Shown: piece by piece, positions 17,882 to 25,260 of the stretch
Layout of the letters: every line of letters begins with the position of its first letter
Position numbering within the stretch: position 1 is the stretch's first letter
NCBI GenBank assembly: GCA_014649355.1
Contig: BMSW01000016.1
Span: forward strand, 1-64,000
From: Streptomyces althioticus
GTDB taxonomy: Bacteria > Actinomycetota > Actinomycetes > Streptomycetales > Streptomycetaceae
Direction: 5' to 3'
Length of the DNA: 64,000 nt
Program-made: the position numbers and the translations under genes
Notes under the pieces: model-generated
Databases searched by the model: none
Told to the model about the DNA's origin: nothing
What the model saw: the letters and a program-made list of their open reading frames with translations, nothing else

Positions 17882-18277
17882 TCAGGTTCGGTCGATATGG
17901 ACGTTTGTCGACTTCACCCGGGCTGTGGCCTCCACCCCGACCTCCAGGCCCAGTTCCTCGACCGCCTCCCGCGTGAGCAGCGATACCAGACGGTGGGGGC
18001 CCGCCTGGATCTCCACCTGGGCGGCGACGTCACCGAGCTTGATCGCCGTGACGATGCCCGGGAACGCGTTGCGGGCCGAGGTGTACGGAGTGTCCTCCTC
18101 GGGTGTGGCCGACTTGGCCAGTTCGACGGAGAACGCCGCCAGGTCACGGCCGTCGACCACCCGGTGTCCCGCGTCGTCGCGACGGGTGGTGAGGCGTCCG
18201 GCGTCCGCCCAGCGGCGTGCGGTGTCGGGGCTGACGCCGAGCAGCCGCGCTGCCTGACCGATCGTGTAGGACTGCAT
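17882..18277 (-). CDS. HTH-TOBE (Mop) molybdate-responsive regulator
   Basis: 131-residue two-domain protein. The N-terminus is a BldC/MerR-like helix-turn-helix (YTIGQAARLLGVSPDTARRW), followed by a linker. Residues about 65-131 form a single Mop/TOBE domain (SARNAFPGIVTAIKLGDV, VEIQAGPHRLVSLLT), which binds molybdate or tungstate in related proteins. The ATG at 18277 has a TATCGT box 7 nt before it on the minus strand, indicating a leaderless transcript; a GTG at 18286 would add three residues. It is directly upstream of modABC on the same strand, so it is the likely molybdate-sensing regulator of that operon. It is much smaller than ModE and has a different DNA-binding domain. Confidence 0.85.
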   Translation of the reverse strand: MQSYTIGQAARLLGVSPDTARRWADAGRLTTRRDDAGHRVVDGRDLAAFSVELAKSATPEEDTPYTSARNAFPGIVTAIKLGDVAAQVEIQAGPHRLVSLLTREAVEELGLEVGVEATARVKSTNVHIDRT

Positions 18278-18289
18278 GCCGGTCACGAT

Positions 18290-18500
18290 AAGGCGCGACG
18301 CGTGTCGCCTCCCGCAGGTCGTCGAAGCCGACGGCGGTCATGTTCTGCGGCACCCGTAGCCTTCGGCCGCGCAGTGCCTCGACGGCCCCGCGCGCCATCC
18401 GGTCACCGGCGGCGAAGATCGCGGCGGGCGGTTCGGGCAGGTCGAGCAGGGTGTGGCAGGCCGCGTGCCCTGACTCGGGACGGAAGTCGCCGGGCGCCAC
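18290..18500 (-). pseudogene. Remnant of a LacI-family regulator
   Basis: The minus strand encodes a stretch that matches only the effector-domain middle of LacI regulators: GDFRPESGHAACHTLLDL, then LPEPPAAIFAAGDRMARGAVEALR and VPQNMTAVGFDDL. There is no helix-turn-helix upstream and no C-terminal dimerisation end; the frame runs on into the HTH-TOBE start region. A whole LacI protein is about 340 residues, so only some 70 survive. It is a decayed gene. Confidence 0.65.
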
Positions 18501-18659
18501 GAGGGCGTCCTCGGGAGCGCGTCGACCGTCACCGTGTCCTTCCGTCGGGCCACGGTGGGTGAGGAGCCGTGCTTGCGCTTCGGGGCCGGGTCGCGGAGGC
18601 GTCGTCCAGCGGTCCGGCCCCTGTGATGCTCCGGGCGGCCCCGTTCCGCCCGGCCGTGC

Positions 18660-18860
18660 TCAGGCGGGCGTCAGCGTGACGTCCCGGGCCCGCTGCGGGG
18701 CGATGATGCTGCCGTCGGGCAGCAGTTCACCGGTGTCCTCGAAGAGCACGACACCGTTGCACAGCAGGCTCCAGCCCTGCTCCGGGTGGTGCGCCACGAG
18801 ACGGGCGGATTCCCGGTCGGCGGAGTCGGCTGAGGGGCACGGTGGCTGGTGCTGGCACAT
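18660..18860 (-). CDS. DUF5999 family small protein
   Basis: 66-residue protein with an N-terminal MCQHQPPCPSADSADRESAR and the following ARLVAHHPEQGWSLLCNGVV, FEDTGELLPDG and IIAPQR. This matches a small Streptomyces family (DUF5999) that I recognise from its conserved Cys/His start and HPEQGWSLLCNG core. The three cysteines and nearby histidines could bind metal, but that is a guess. The ATG at 18860 is chosen because conservation starts there; the ribosome site is weak. No function is known. Confidence 0.8.
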   Translation of the reverse strand: MCQHQPPCPSADSADRESARLVAHHPEQGWSLLCNGVVLFEDTGELLPDGSIIAPQRARDVTLTPA

Positions 18861-19097
18861 GGGTGGGTTCTTTCGCTCTGTGATGACCTGTGTGTGGGCT
18901 GTCGTGTCAGTTGCGCGGCGTGAAGCGTCGTTCATGGCCGCCCCCCGTGGTGATGAGTCGGTCGGGATCCAGTGTTGCCCCGCGGACGAGGATCCGCAGG
19001 CATTTCGCGGCACCGCTCCTCACAGGTTCATGACGCGTCACCCACGCGGACGGTTCAGCCCAACTGCACTGTCCTTTCGGGTGGTTCGCAGTGGCCG

Positions 19098-19131
19098 GAC
19101 AGGACTAGTCCGTACATGTGCACGTCCTGTC
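19098..19131. promoter_or_regulatory. 8-bp inverted repeat in the spacer
   Basis: GACAGGAC (19098-19105) and GTCCTGTC (19124-19131) are perfect complements 18 nt apart, in the 330-nt gap between two minus-strand genes. It may be an operator for the DUF5999 gene or part of a hairpin. No clear promoter hexamers accompany it. Confidence 0.35.
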
Positions 19132-19141
19132 ACCCGACGCA

Positions 19142-19179
19142 CCCGCACCCCGCCGCCCGGTGGGGCGACGGGGTGCGGG
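19142..19179 (-). terminator. Hairpin after the hypothetical gene at 19192
   Basis: CCCGCACCCCG (19142-19152) pairs with CGGGGTGCGGG (19169-19179); an inner CGCC/GGCG adds four pairs after one mismatch. It begins 13 nt beyond the stop codon of the minus-strand gene and is a probable terminator. Confidence 0.65.
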
Positions 19180-19191
19180 GAAGCGGGCGGG

Positions 19192-19776
19192 TCAGGCGGG
19201 TGAGCCGAGCAGCCGGGTGGGCGTGACGCGGTGGGTGAGCACCGGGAGCAGTTCGGTGACCTGGTGCGGCCGGTGGGCGGCGATGCCGGGCGGGGCGGGC
19301 GCGAGCGGCACCAGGAGGTCGGTGGCGGCCGGGCCGCCGGCGGCACCGTCCGCCTCGGTGTCGCCGTGCAGCCAGAGCGCCAGCATGTACAGGCCGGGCA
19401 CGGACAGCAGACGGGGCTGGTAGGGCTGCGTCATCGTCTCCGCCTGGCGCAGGGCCAGCTCGGTCGACGCGATGTACGGGCCCTCGAAGAAGCGGGAGAA
19501 GGCCCAGCCGTCGGCGGTGAGCACGGTGTCGGCGGCGGCCACCGCGCGGTCGCCGGTGCGGATCAGGAAGCGCCATCCGGCGAGCGTCGTCGAGGTCTCG
19601 CCGTCGGCGGTGACCCGGTCGAGGACGTGCACGGGCAGCGGGAGTTCGGCCGAGGCGGGCCCTTGTGCGCGGAGCAGCGAGGGAGTTCGGGCGTCCCGCA
19701 CGGCGGTCGGTGACGAGAGCGCCGTCAGGACGGAACGCAGTGCGGGCGCGGGAGCCGGGGGTACGTGCAGCGGCAT
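19192..19776 (-). CDS. Hypothetical protein
   Basis: 194-residue protein I do not recognise. It begins MPLHVPPAPAPALRSVLTAL and contains LAGWRFLIRTGDRAVAAADT, WAFSRFFEGPYIASTELALR and LLSVPGLYMLALWLHGD. No signal peptide or membrane segment is apparent; composition is Ala/Pro/Leu-rich but with normal actinobacterial codon bias, so it is likely real. The ATG at 19776 has GAGAGG upstream on the minus strand; an ATG at 19803 would add nine residues. It is followed by a terminator-like hairpin, so it is probably a single-gene transcript. It may be a Streptomyces-specific family. Confidence 0.7.
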   Translation of the reverse strand: MPLHVPPAPAPALRSVLTALSSPTAVRDARTPSLLRAQGPASAELPLPVHVLDRVTADGETSTTLAGWRFLIRTGDRAVAAADTVLTADGWAFSRFFEGPYIASTELALRQAETMTQPYQPRLLSVPGLYMLALWLHGDTEADGAAGGPAATDLLVPLAPAPPGIAAHRPHQVTELLPVLTHRVTPTRLLGSPA

Positions 19777-20341
19777 GGTGGGTCGCCTCTCATTCGAAGG
19801 CACAGTGGCGCGAGGGCGGGGCGTGGCGGTGCGGACGGCGCTGTCAGCTCGCGAAGGTCAGAGAGGCAGGGGCCCGGAGGGTCTGAGCGGGAGACGGGGG
19901 TGAGGAGAGCCGCACGCCGTCTCACGGCTGGATCACTCGACCGTGGGCGCCAACCTGGTTCTGCCTTGTGAAGGGAGTTTATACGACACGGGTTGAGACT
20001 ATGTTTCGTCTAGCTGTCCCCGGCGGCCCAGGCAAGGGTATTTCCGGTCGGCGATATGCGAAAAAGATGGCGATTTCTCAAAGGGTTCACCGCACTGACC
20101 TCGGGAAATGGCCGCCGAGCGGTCGGCCCATTCCGGTCGGCGTTTTTCACGAGTTCGCAACGGCGCCGTGATACGCGTTCTCGCGTATTGCCCCGTGAAT
20201 GTGCCACTGGACACCTCGACCAGAGTAGCGGGCGCCACACGGATCCGGGGCGTTATCGATCGCATCCGCGGGGCATCCTTGCTTGTGGACCGGGACCCCG
20301 GCGGCCGATCTTCGGTACGCCATCCGAGGAGGGACGCTTCG
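19777..20341. other. Gene-free spacer with lower GC and an inverted repeat
   Basis: No gene in about 565 nt between the divergent hypothetical and ligase genes. The part from about 19970 to 20270 is clearly less GC-rich than the surroundings. It holds TATACG at 19980-19985, and a perfect inverted repeat at 20171-20188 (ATACGCG, 4-nt spacer, CGCGTAT), which is a good operator candidate. I cannot place a convincing promoter pair for either flanking gene. Confidence 0.5.
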
Positions 20342-21862
20342 ATGGGGGAAAAGGTCGTGGCAGGTCAGTTCGACCTGTCCGATCGCCAGCGCTACCGCGA
20401 GAAGCTCCGCAGGTGCCTGACAGGCCTGGAGCGACTCCTGGCGGAGAAGCGGTTCGACCGCCCCAGGAACCTGATGGGGCTGGAGATCGAACTGAATCTC
20501 GCGGGCGCCGACGGCATGCCGAAAATGTTGAATGCGCAAGTCCTCGAACGCATCGCGAGCCGGGACTTCCAAACGGAACTCGCGATGTTCAATCTGGAAG
20601 TGAACATCGCCCCCCACCGGCTGGGCGGAAGGGTATTCGACCGGCTGGACGAGGAACTGCGCACCTCGCTCTCCTACGCCGACCGCAAGGCCCGGGAGGT
20701 GGACGCGGGCATCGTGATGATCGGCATCCTGCCGACCCTCGACCGCGACGACCTCGTCTCCTCCAACCTTTCCGCCGTCGACCGCTACGCGCTGCTCAAC
20801 GATCAGATCGTGGCCGCGCGCGGCGAGGACTTCACCCTCGACATCGACGGCGTGGAGCATCTCAGGTGCACCTCCAAGTCGATCGCCCCGGAGGCCGCCT
20901 GCACCTCGGTGCAGCTGCACCTCCAGGTCACGCCGGAACGCTTCCCCGACGTGTGGAACGCGGCGCAGGCGGTCGCCGCCGCGCAGATCGCGGTCGGCGC
21001 CAACTCGCCCTTCCTGTTCGGCCGTGAGCTGTGGCGCGAGTCCCGGCCGCCGCTGTTCCAGCAGTCCACCGACACCCGCCCGCCCGAGCTGCAGGCACAG
21101 GGCGTGCGGCCGCGCACCTGGTTCGGGGAGCGCTGGGTGACCTCGGCGTTCGACCTCTTCGAGGAGAACCTGCGCTACTTCCCGGCCCTGCTGCCCATCT
21201 GCGACGAGGAGGACCCGCTCGAGGTGCTGGACCGCGGGGGCGTCCCCGCGCTCTCCGAACTCGTCCTGCACAACGGCACCGTCTACCGCTGGAACCGGCC
21301 CGTCTACGACATCGCCGACGGCGTTCCCCACCTGCGGGTGGAGAACCGTGTGCTGCCCGCCGGGCCCACGGTGACCGACGTGATCGCGAACGCGGCCTTC
21401 TACTACGGACTCGTCCGCGCCCTCGCCGAGGACAGCCGCCCGGTGTGGAGCCGGCTGCCGTTCGAGGCCGCCGCCGCCAACTTCGACGCCGCCTGCAAGG
21501 ACGGCATCGACGCCCGCTTCACCTGGCCCCGGCGCGGACGCCTCGGCGGCCTGGGCGAGGTGGACGCGGTCACCCTCGTACGGGAGGAGCTGCTGCCGCT
21601 CGCCGAGGCCGGGCTGGACGCCTGGGGGATCGAACCCGCCGACCGGGACCGGTACCTCGGGGTGATCGAGGAGCGCTGCCGGCGCCGGGTGAACGGCGCG
21701 TCCTGGCAGGCCGCCACCTTCCACCGGGCGCTGGACGCCGGACTCGGCCGGGAGGAGGCGCTGGCGGCCACCACCCGCCGCTACCGCGACCTGACCAAGC
21801 GGGGCGAGCCCGTCCACACCTGGCCGGTCGGGCTGCCGGAACCGGTGCCGACGACGGCCTGA
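20342..21862 (+). CDS. Glutamate-cysteine ligase family (GCS2) protein
   Basis: 506-residue soluble ATP-dependent ligase-like protein. The N-terminal GLEIELNLA supplies the acidic metal/ATP-binding residues of the GCS2 fold, and NLEVNIAPHRLGG and VGANSPFLFGRELWRE match conserved blocks. Late segments HLRVENRVLPAGPTVTDVIA and FYYGLVRAL also fit. GGAGGG lies upstream of the ATG at 20342. Streptomyces make mycothiol, not glutathione, so the product may be a gamma-glutamyl compound other than glutathione; a role like EgtA in ergothioneine synthesis is possible, but no egtBCDE genes are nearby. The substrate is therefore unresolved. The long upstream spacer suggests its own regulation. Confidence 0.8.
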   Translation: MGEKVVAGQFDLSDRQRYREKLRRCLTGLERLLAEKRFDRPRNLMGLEIELNLAGADGMPKMLNAQVLERIASRDFQTELAMFNLEVNIAPHRLGGRVFDRLDEELRTSLSYADRKAREVDAGIVMIGILPTLDRDDLVSSNLSAVDRYALLNDQIVAARGEDFTLDIDGVEHLRCTSKSIAPEAACTSVQLHLQVTPERFPDVWNAAQAVAAAQIAVGANSPFLFGRELWRESRPPLFQQSTDTRPPELQAQGVRPRTWFGERWVTSAFDLFEENLRYFPALLPICDEEDPLEVLDRGGVPALSELVLHNGTVYRWNRPVYDIADGVPHLRVENRVLPAGPTVTDVIANAAFYYGLVRALAEDSRPVWSRLPFEAAAANFDAACKDGIDARFTWPRRGRLGGLGEVDAVTLVREELLPLAEAGLDAWGIEPADRDRYLGVIEERCRRRVNGASWQAATFHRALDAGLGREEALAATTRRYRDLTKRGEPVHTWPVGLPEPVPTTA

Positions 21863-21928
21863 CCGGAGCCAGGGAGGAGCTGATCGGCCCCCGGGACCCG
21901 CAGTCCGCCGCACAGGTACTGCCTTCAT

Positions 21929-21947
21929 ACTGATCGGACCGATCGGT
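21929..21947 (+). promoter_or_regulatory. 19-bp palindrome overlapping a -10-like box
   Basis: ACTGATCGG-A-CCGATCGGT at 21929-21947 is a palindrome with one mismatched pair. Its left edge overlaps CATACT (21926-21931), a plausible -10 box, and it ends 16 nt before the chosen start of the CPBP gene. ACCGATCGGT half-sites of this type are common TetR-family operators, so repression by an unlinked regulator is likely. Confidence 0.55.
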
Positions 21948-21962
21948 GATGTGGAGGCAGGT

Positions 21963-22766
21963 GTGCAGGCGGAGGCGGCGGGCCCGGGGGCCGATGCGTA
22001 TCCGGAGCGGACCCTCTCGCGGAGGACGCTGCGCGACGAGACGCTGCTCGTCCTCGCGCTGTCACTCGGCGCGAGCGGAGTGTCGGCGCTGATCAGCTTC
22101 ATCGGCTCGGTCACCAGGCCGGGCGGACTGAAGGACCAGGCGGCCACCCTCAACGCCTCGGCCGCGCCGGGCCGCCCCTGGCTGGACCTCGCCTGGCAGC
22201 TGTTCGGCATCACCACCGCGCTGGTGCCGGTGGCCCTGGTCGCGCACCTGCTGCTGCGCGAGGGCGCCGGACTGCGCACCCTCGGCTTCGACCGCACCCG
22301 CCCTTGGTCCGACCTCGGCCGCGGCGCGGCGATCGCGGCGGTCATCGGCAGCAGCGGCATCGCCTTCTACCTCGCCGTGCGCGCGCTCGGCTTCAACCTC
22401 ACCGTGGTGCCGGAGGCACTGCCCGAGGTGTGGTGGAAGTACCCCGTGCTGATCCTGTCGGCCGCGCAGAACTCGATCCTCGAGGAGGTCGTCGTCGTCG
22501 GCTACCTGCTGCGTCGGCTCGACCAGCTCGGCTGGTCGCCCACCGCCTCGATGGCGGGCAGTGCGGTGCTGCGCGGGTCGTACCACCTGTACCAGGGCAT
22601 CGGCGGCTTCATCGGCAACATGGTCATGGGCGTGGTCTTCGTGTACCTGTACCGCCGCTGGGGGCGCGTCGGACCGCTGGTGGCCGCGCACACGCTGCTC
22701 GACATCGGCGCGTTCGTCGGGTACGCGCTGCTGGCGGGGAAGGTCGGCTGGCTGCCGACCGCGTGA
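21963..22766 (+). CDS. CPBP-family intramembrane metalloprotease-like protein
   Basis: 267-residue membrane protein with about six to eight hydrophobic segments. The CPBP core is recognisable as NSILEEVVVVGYLLRRL, then LRGSYHLYQGIGG and VAAHTLLDIGAF, giving the Glu-Glu, His and His/Asp positions of the family. The arginine of the usual EExxxR motif is absent (EEVVVVG), so protease activity is not certain. GTG at 21963 is chosen because GGAGG lies 5 nt before it; the GTG at 21951 has no ribosome site. The palindrome upstream suggests TetR-type control. Proteins of this family process prenylated proteins or confer bacteriocin immunity elsewhere, but nothing here decides. Confidence 0.82.
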   Translation: MQAEAAGPGADAYPERTLSRRTLRDETLLVLALSLGASGVSALISFIGSVTRPGGLKDQAATLNASAAPGRPWLDLAWQLFGITTALVPVALVAHLLLREGAGLRTLGFDRTRPWSDLGRGAAIAAVIGSSGIAFYLAVRALGFNLTVVPEALPEVWWKYPVLILSAAQNSILEEVVVVGYLLRRLDQLGWSPTASMAGSAVLRGSYHLYQGIGGFIGNMVMGVVFVYLYRRWGRVGPLVAAHTLLDIGAFVGYALLAGKVGWLPTA

Positions 22767-22800
22767 GACGAAGGGGGCCGGTGGTCCGGTCCCCTTCGTC
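22767..22800. terminator. Bidirectional terminator between CPBP and PhzF genes
   Basis: GACGAAGGGGGCCGG (22767-22781) pairs with CCGGTCCCCTTCGTC (22786-22800) over 15 bp with one G-U pair and a 4-nt loop. It begins directly after the CPBP stop codon and lies 17 nt from the end of the convergent PhzF gene. Confidence 0.82.
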
Positions 22801-22816
22801 ATGACGGGGGCGGGGC

Positions 22817-23626
22817 TCAGACCAGCAGCTCGCCCTCGACGACCGTCACCGCGCGGCCGCCCAGCAGGGTGCGGGCGCCGCGCACCTCGGTACGGACGAG
22901 CCCGGAGCGGGGCGAGGCCTGGAGGCCGGTGAGGGCGGCGCGGCCGAGGCGCTGCGACCAGAGCGGGGCCAGCGCGGTGTGCGCGCTGCCGGTGACCGCG
23001 TCCTCGTCGATGCCGACGTTCGGGAAGAAGCACCGCGAGACGAAGTCGTATCCGGCCGCCGGGTCCTCGGCGCGGGCGGTGGCGATGATGCCGCGCTCCG
23101 AGTGCGTCGTCAGTGCCTTGTGGTCGGGGCGCAGGGCGCGCACGGCCCGCTCGTCGGCCAGCTCGACCACCAGGTCGCCGACGTAGGGGCCGGTGTCGAA
23201 CGCCGCCAGGACGGGTGCGCCGAGCGCTTCTGCGACACCCTCGGGCACGTCGACGGCGCTGAGCGGGGCCGTGGGGAAGTCCAGGGTGACGGTGCCGTCC
23301 TCGGCGGTCTCCGCGACCAGCACGCCGCTGCGGGTGGCGAACCGCACCGGGCCCTTGTGGGCGCCGGTGGTGTGCAGGACGTGCGCGGTGGCGAGTGTGG
23401 CGTGGCCGCACATGGCGACCTCGGTGGCGGGCGTGAACCAGCGCAGTGCCCAGTCGGCCTCGCCGCCCTCGGGCAGCGGGTGGGCGAAGGCCGTCTCGGC
23501 GTGGTTGATCTCCAGGGCGACGTTCTGCAGCCAGGAGTCCTCCGGGAAGGCATCGAGCAGCATCACTCCGGCCGGGTTGCCGGTGAAGGGACGGTCGGTG
23601 AAGGCGTCGACGATTCGGATCCGCAT
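22817..23626 (-). CDS. PhzF family isomerase-like protein
   Basis: 269-residue protein of the PhzF/diaminopimelate-epimerase fold. Conserved stretches are IVDAFTDRPFTGNPAGVMLL at the N-terminus, INHAETAFA with the family's catalytic Glu, TEVAMCGHATLATAHVL near residue 75 and GIDEDAVTGSAHTALAPLW near residue 215. PhzF itself isomerises a phenazine precursor, but most family members have unknown substrates, and no phenazine genes are nearby. The ATG at 23626 begins the conserved sequence. It is divergent from the PadR gene with a 102-nt gap that holds a long inverted repeat, so the PadR protein may control it. Confidence 0.88.
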   Translation of the reverse strand: MRIRIVDAFTDRPFTGNPAGVMLLDAFPEDSWLQNVALEINHAETAFAHPLPEGGEADWALRWFTPATEVAMCGHATLATAHVLHTTGAHKGPVRFATRSGVLVAETAEDGTVTLDFPTAPLSAVDVPEGVAEALGAPVLAAFDTGPYVGDLVVELADERAVRALRPDHKALTTHSERGIIATARAEDPAAGYDFVSRCFFPNVGIDEDAVTGSAHTALAPLWSQRLGRAALTGLQASPRSGLVRTEVRGARTLLGGRAVTVVEGELLV

Positions 23627-23681
23627 GCCCCGACCGTAATGGGCGGGACCGAGCGTCTTGTCACGCGATCGGTTCCGATAT

Positions 23682-23711
23682 ATCGTTGAAGCATCGCAAT
23701 AGATCAACGAT
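23682..23711. promoter_or_regulatory. PadR-type operator candidate
   Basis: ATCGTTGA (23682-23689) and TCAACGAT (23704-23711) are perfect complements with a 14-nt spacer. They adjoin CGATATATCG (23676-23685), a 10-bp palindrome, in an AT-richer patch. The element sits between the divergent PhzF and PadR genes, 18 nt before the PadR start. Confidence 0.6.
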
Positions 23712-23728
23712 GGAATGGAGTGGTGGCG

Positions 23729-24370
23729 ATGCGTGGCTACGGTCATGAGCACGGTCATGGACACGGGCACGGTGGTCCGCGAGGCGGCGGACGGGGCGAC
23801 TTCGAGCGCCTGCGCGCGGCCTTCGGTCCCTTCGGTCCCGGCGGTCCGGGAGGGCCCGGCGGCCCCTGGGGTCCCGGCTTCGGCCACGGCGGCCCCTGGG
23901 GCGGCCGAGGACGCGGCGGGCCCAGGGGAAGGGCACGGCGCGGTGACGTCCGCGCGTCGATCCTGGCCCTGCTGAAGGACCGCCCGATGCACGGCTACGA
24001 GATGATCCAGGAGATCGCCGAACGCAGCGGCGGGGCGTGGAAGCCCAGCCCCGGCTCGGTCTACCCCACCCTCCAACTGCTGGAGGACGAGGGCCTGATC
24101 GTCAGCGAGTCCGAGGGCGGCAAGAAGCTGTTCTCCCTCACCGAGGCCGGCCGCACGGCAGCCGAGGACGGACCCGAGGCCCCCTGGGAGGAGGCCTCGC
24201 GCGGGGTCGACTGGGAGGCGCTGACCGAGATCCGGCAGGCCGGGTTCGGTCTGATGGAGGCCTTCGGGCAGGTCTGGAAGACGGGGAGCAAGGAACAGCG
24301 GGAGAAGGCCCTCGCGGTCATCAACGAGGCCCGTAAGAAGCTGTATCTGATCCTCGCCGACGAGCACTGA
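23729..24370 (+). CDS. PadR-family transcriptional regulator with His/Gly-rich N-terminus
   Basis: 213-residue regulator. The first 75 residues are low complexity: a HEHGHGHGHGG stretch followed by GPGGPGGPGGPWGPG-type repeats. The winged helix begins at VRASILALLKDRPMHGYEMI and continues with PSPGSVYPTLQLLEDEGLI and KKLFSLTEAGR, the standard PadR DNA-binding domain. The C-terminal helix region (EALAVI-like KALAVINEARKKLYLIL) is the dimerisation part. The histidine-rich start could bind Ni, Zn or Cu and make the protein metal-responsive; that is inference. ATG at 23729 is preferred over GTG at 23720 for spacing from GGAG. It is divergent from the PhzF gene. Confidence 0.87.
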   Translation: MRGYGHEHGHGHGHGGPRGGGRGDFERLRAAFGPFGPGGPGGPGGPWGPGFGHGGPWGGRGRGGPRGRARRGDVRASILALLKDRPMHGYEMIQEIAERSGGAWKPSPGSVYPTLQLLEDEGLIVSESEGGKKLFSLTEAGRTAAEDGPEAPWEEASRGVDWEALTEIRQAGFGLMEAFGQVWKTGSKEQREKALAVINEARKKLYLILADEH

Positions 24371-24557
24371 GCCGGCCTTCGGCGGTCGGTGGGGGGCTGA
24401 GGGGCGTGCGCCGTGTGGCGTGCGCCCCTTGGACGTGTGCGCCCTGATCTCGTTCGCAAGGAGGAGATTTCGCCACGCGACGTCCACTTCTCGCGGGACG
24501 GCAAGATGCGTCCCGCCGCCGATGTGCCGGGCTGCCGGGACTGATGGGGTGGGAGAT

Positions 24558-25091
24558 GTGCGATCCCGTATCCCCCGGCAGCAGGCCCAGTGGCCCAAGG
24601 CGCAGGCCGCCCGCGGCGCGGACGGTGACGCCGGGCTCGGCGCGGAACTGGCGGAGGTCGTGGCCGGCGCCCGGCGCAGGGTGGTCCGGGGCGGCGACCG
24701 TCACATCGACACCGCCCATCTGCTGCACTCCCTGCTCGAGTCCGACCCCGCGGTACGGGCCGCGTTCGGCGAGGGGGCCACGGTGGCGCGGCTGCTCGGC
24801 TATCTGGTGCAGCGGAGCATCGGGTACGGGCTGAGGTGGCAGGGGAGCGTCGAGGACTCGGGCGGGCTGCCGGTCGTGGAGGGGGCGACCGGGTTCTCCC
24901 CGTTGGCGTCGGTGTGCGTGGAGCGGTCTCGGGAGCGGGCTGCCCGGCGGGGGGACGGGGCGGTGCGGGGGACCGATCTGCTGGCGGCGCTTGTCGCCGA
25001 GCCGCGGGCTCGGGCTGTCGAGGTGGTGCGGCGGGCCGGGGTGGAGCCGGGGGAGGTGGTGCGGGGGGTGGATGCGAGGGCTGGGGGGTGA
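24558..25091 (+). CDS. Clp N-terminal domain protein
   Basis: 177-residue protein composed of a Clp repeat (Clp-N) domain pair without ATPase modules. Recognisable parts are GAELAEVVAGARRRVVRGGD, IDTAHLLHSLLESDPAVRAA, and a second repeat with VERSRERAARRGDGAVRGTD followed by LLAALVAEPRARAVEVVRRA. Such stand-alone Clp-N proteins may act as adaptors or be ClpC-related relics. GTG at 24558 is chosen from the conserved RSRIPRQQAQWPKAQA start; GGGAG is close upstream. It lies 187 nt after the PadR gene. Codon bias weakens towards the 3' end. Confidence 0.72.
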   Translation: MRSRIPRQQAQWPKAQAARGADGDAGLGAELAEVVAGARRRVVRGGDRHIDTAHLLHSLLESDPAVRAAFGEGATVARLLGYLVQRSIGYGLRWQGSVEDSGGLPVVEGATGFSPLASVCVERSRERAARRGDGAVRGTDLLAALVAEPRARAVEVVRRAGVEPGEVVRGVDARAGG

Positions 25092-25151
25092 GTGGGGTGC
25101 TGCGAGCCTGGGTTTTCTTCGCCCCCTCCGCCCCTTCCCCTCCCGTCCTTC

Positions 25152-25201
25152 GGGGGGCTTCGCCCCCCCGGCCCCCCTTTTGCGCAGTTCCCCGCGCCCC
25201 T
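25152..25201 (+). terminator. Hairpin and copy of the GCGCAGTTCC repeat after the Clp-N gene
   Basis: GGGGGGC (25152-25158) pairs with GCCCCCC (25162-25168) across a TTC turn, giving a compact GC hairpin with a UUCG-type tip. It is followed at 25182-25201 by one copy of the dispersed repeat GCGCAGTTCCCCGCGCCCCT found again near 56.2-56.5 kb and 60.4-60.8 kb. Confidence 0.6.
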
Positions 25202-25260
25202 GAGGGGGTTTTCCGTCAGGTGTCTTGAGGGGTGACGGTGCTGTCGGTGGGTGGCATCAT

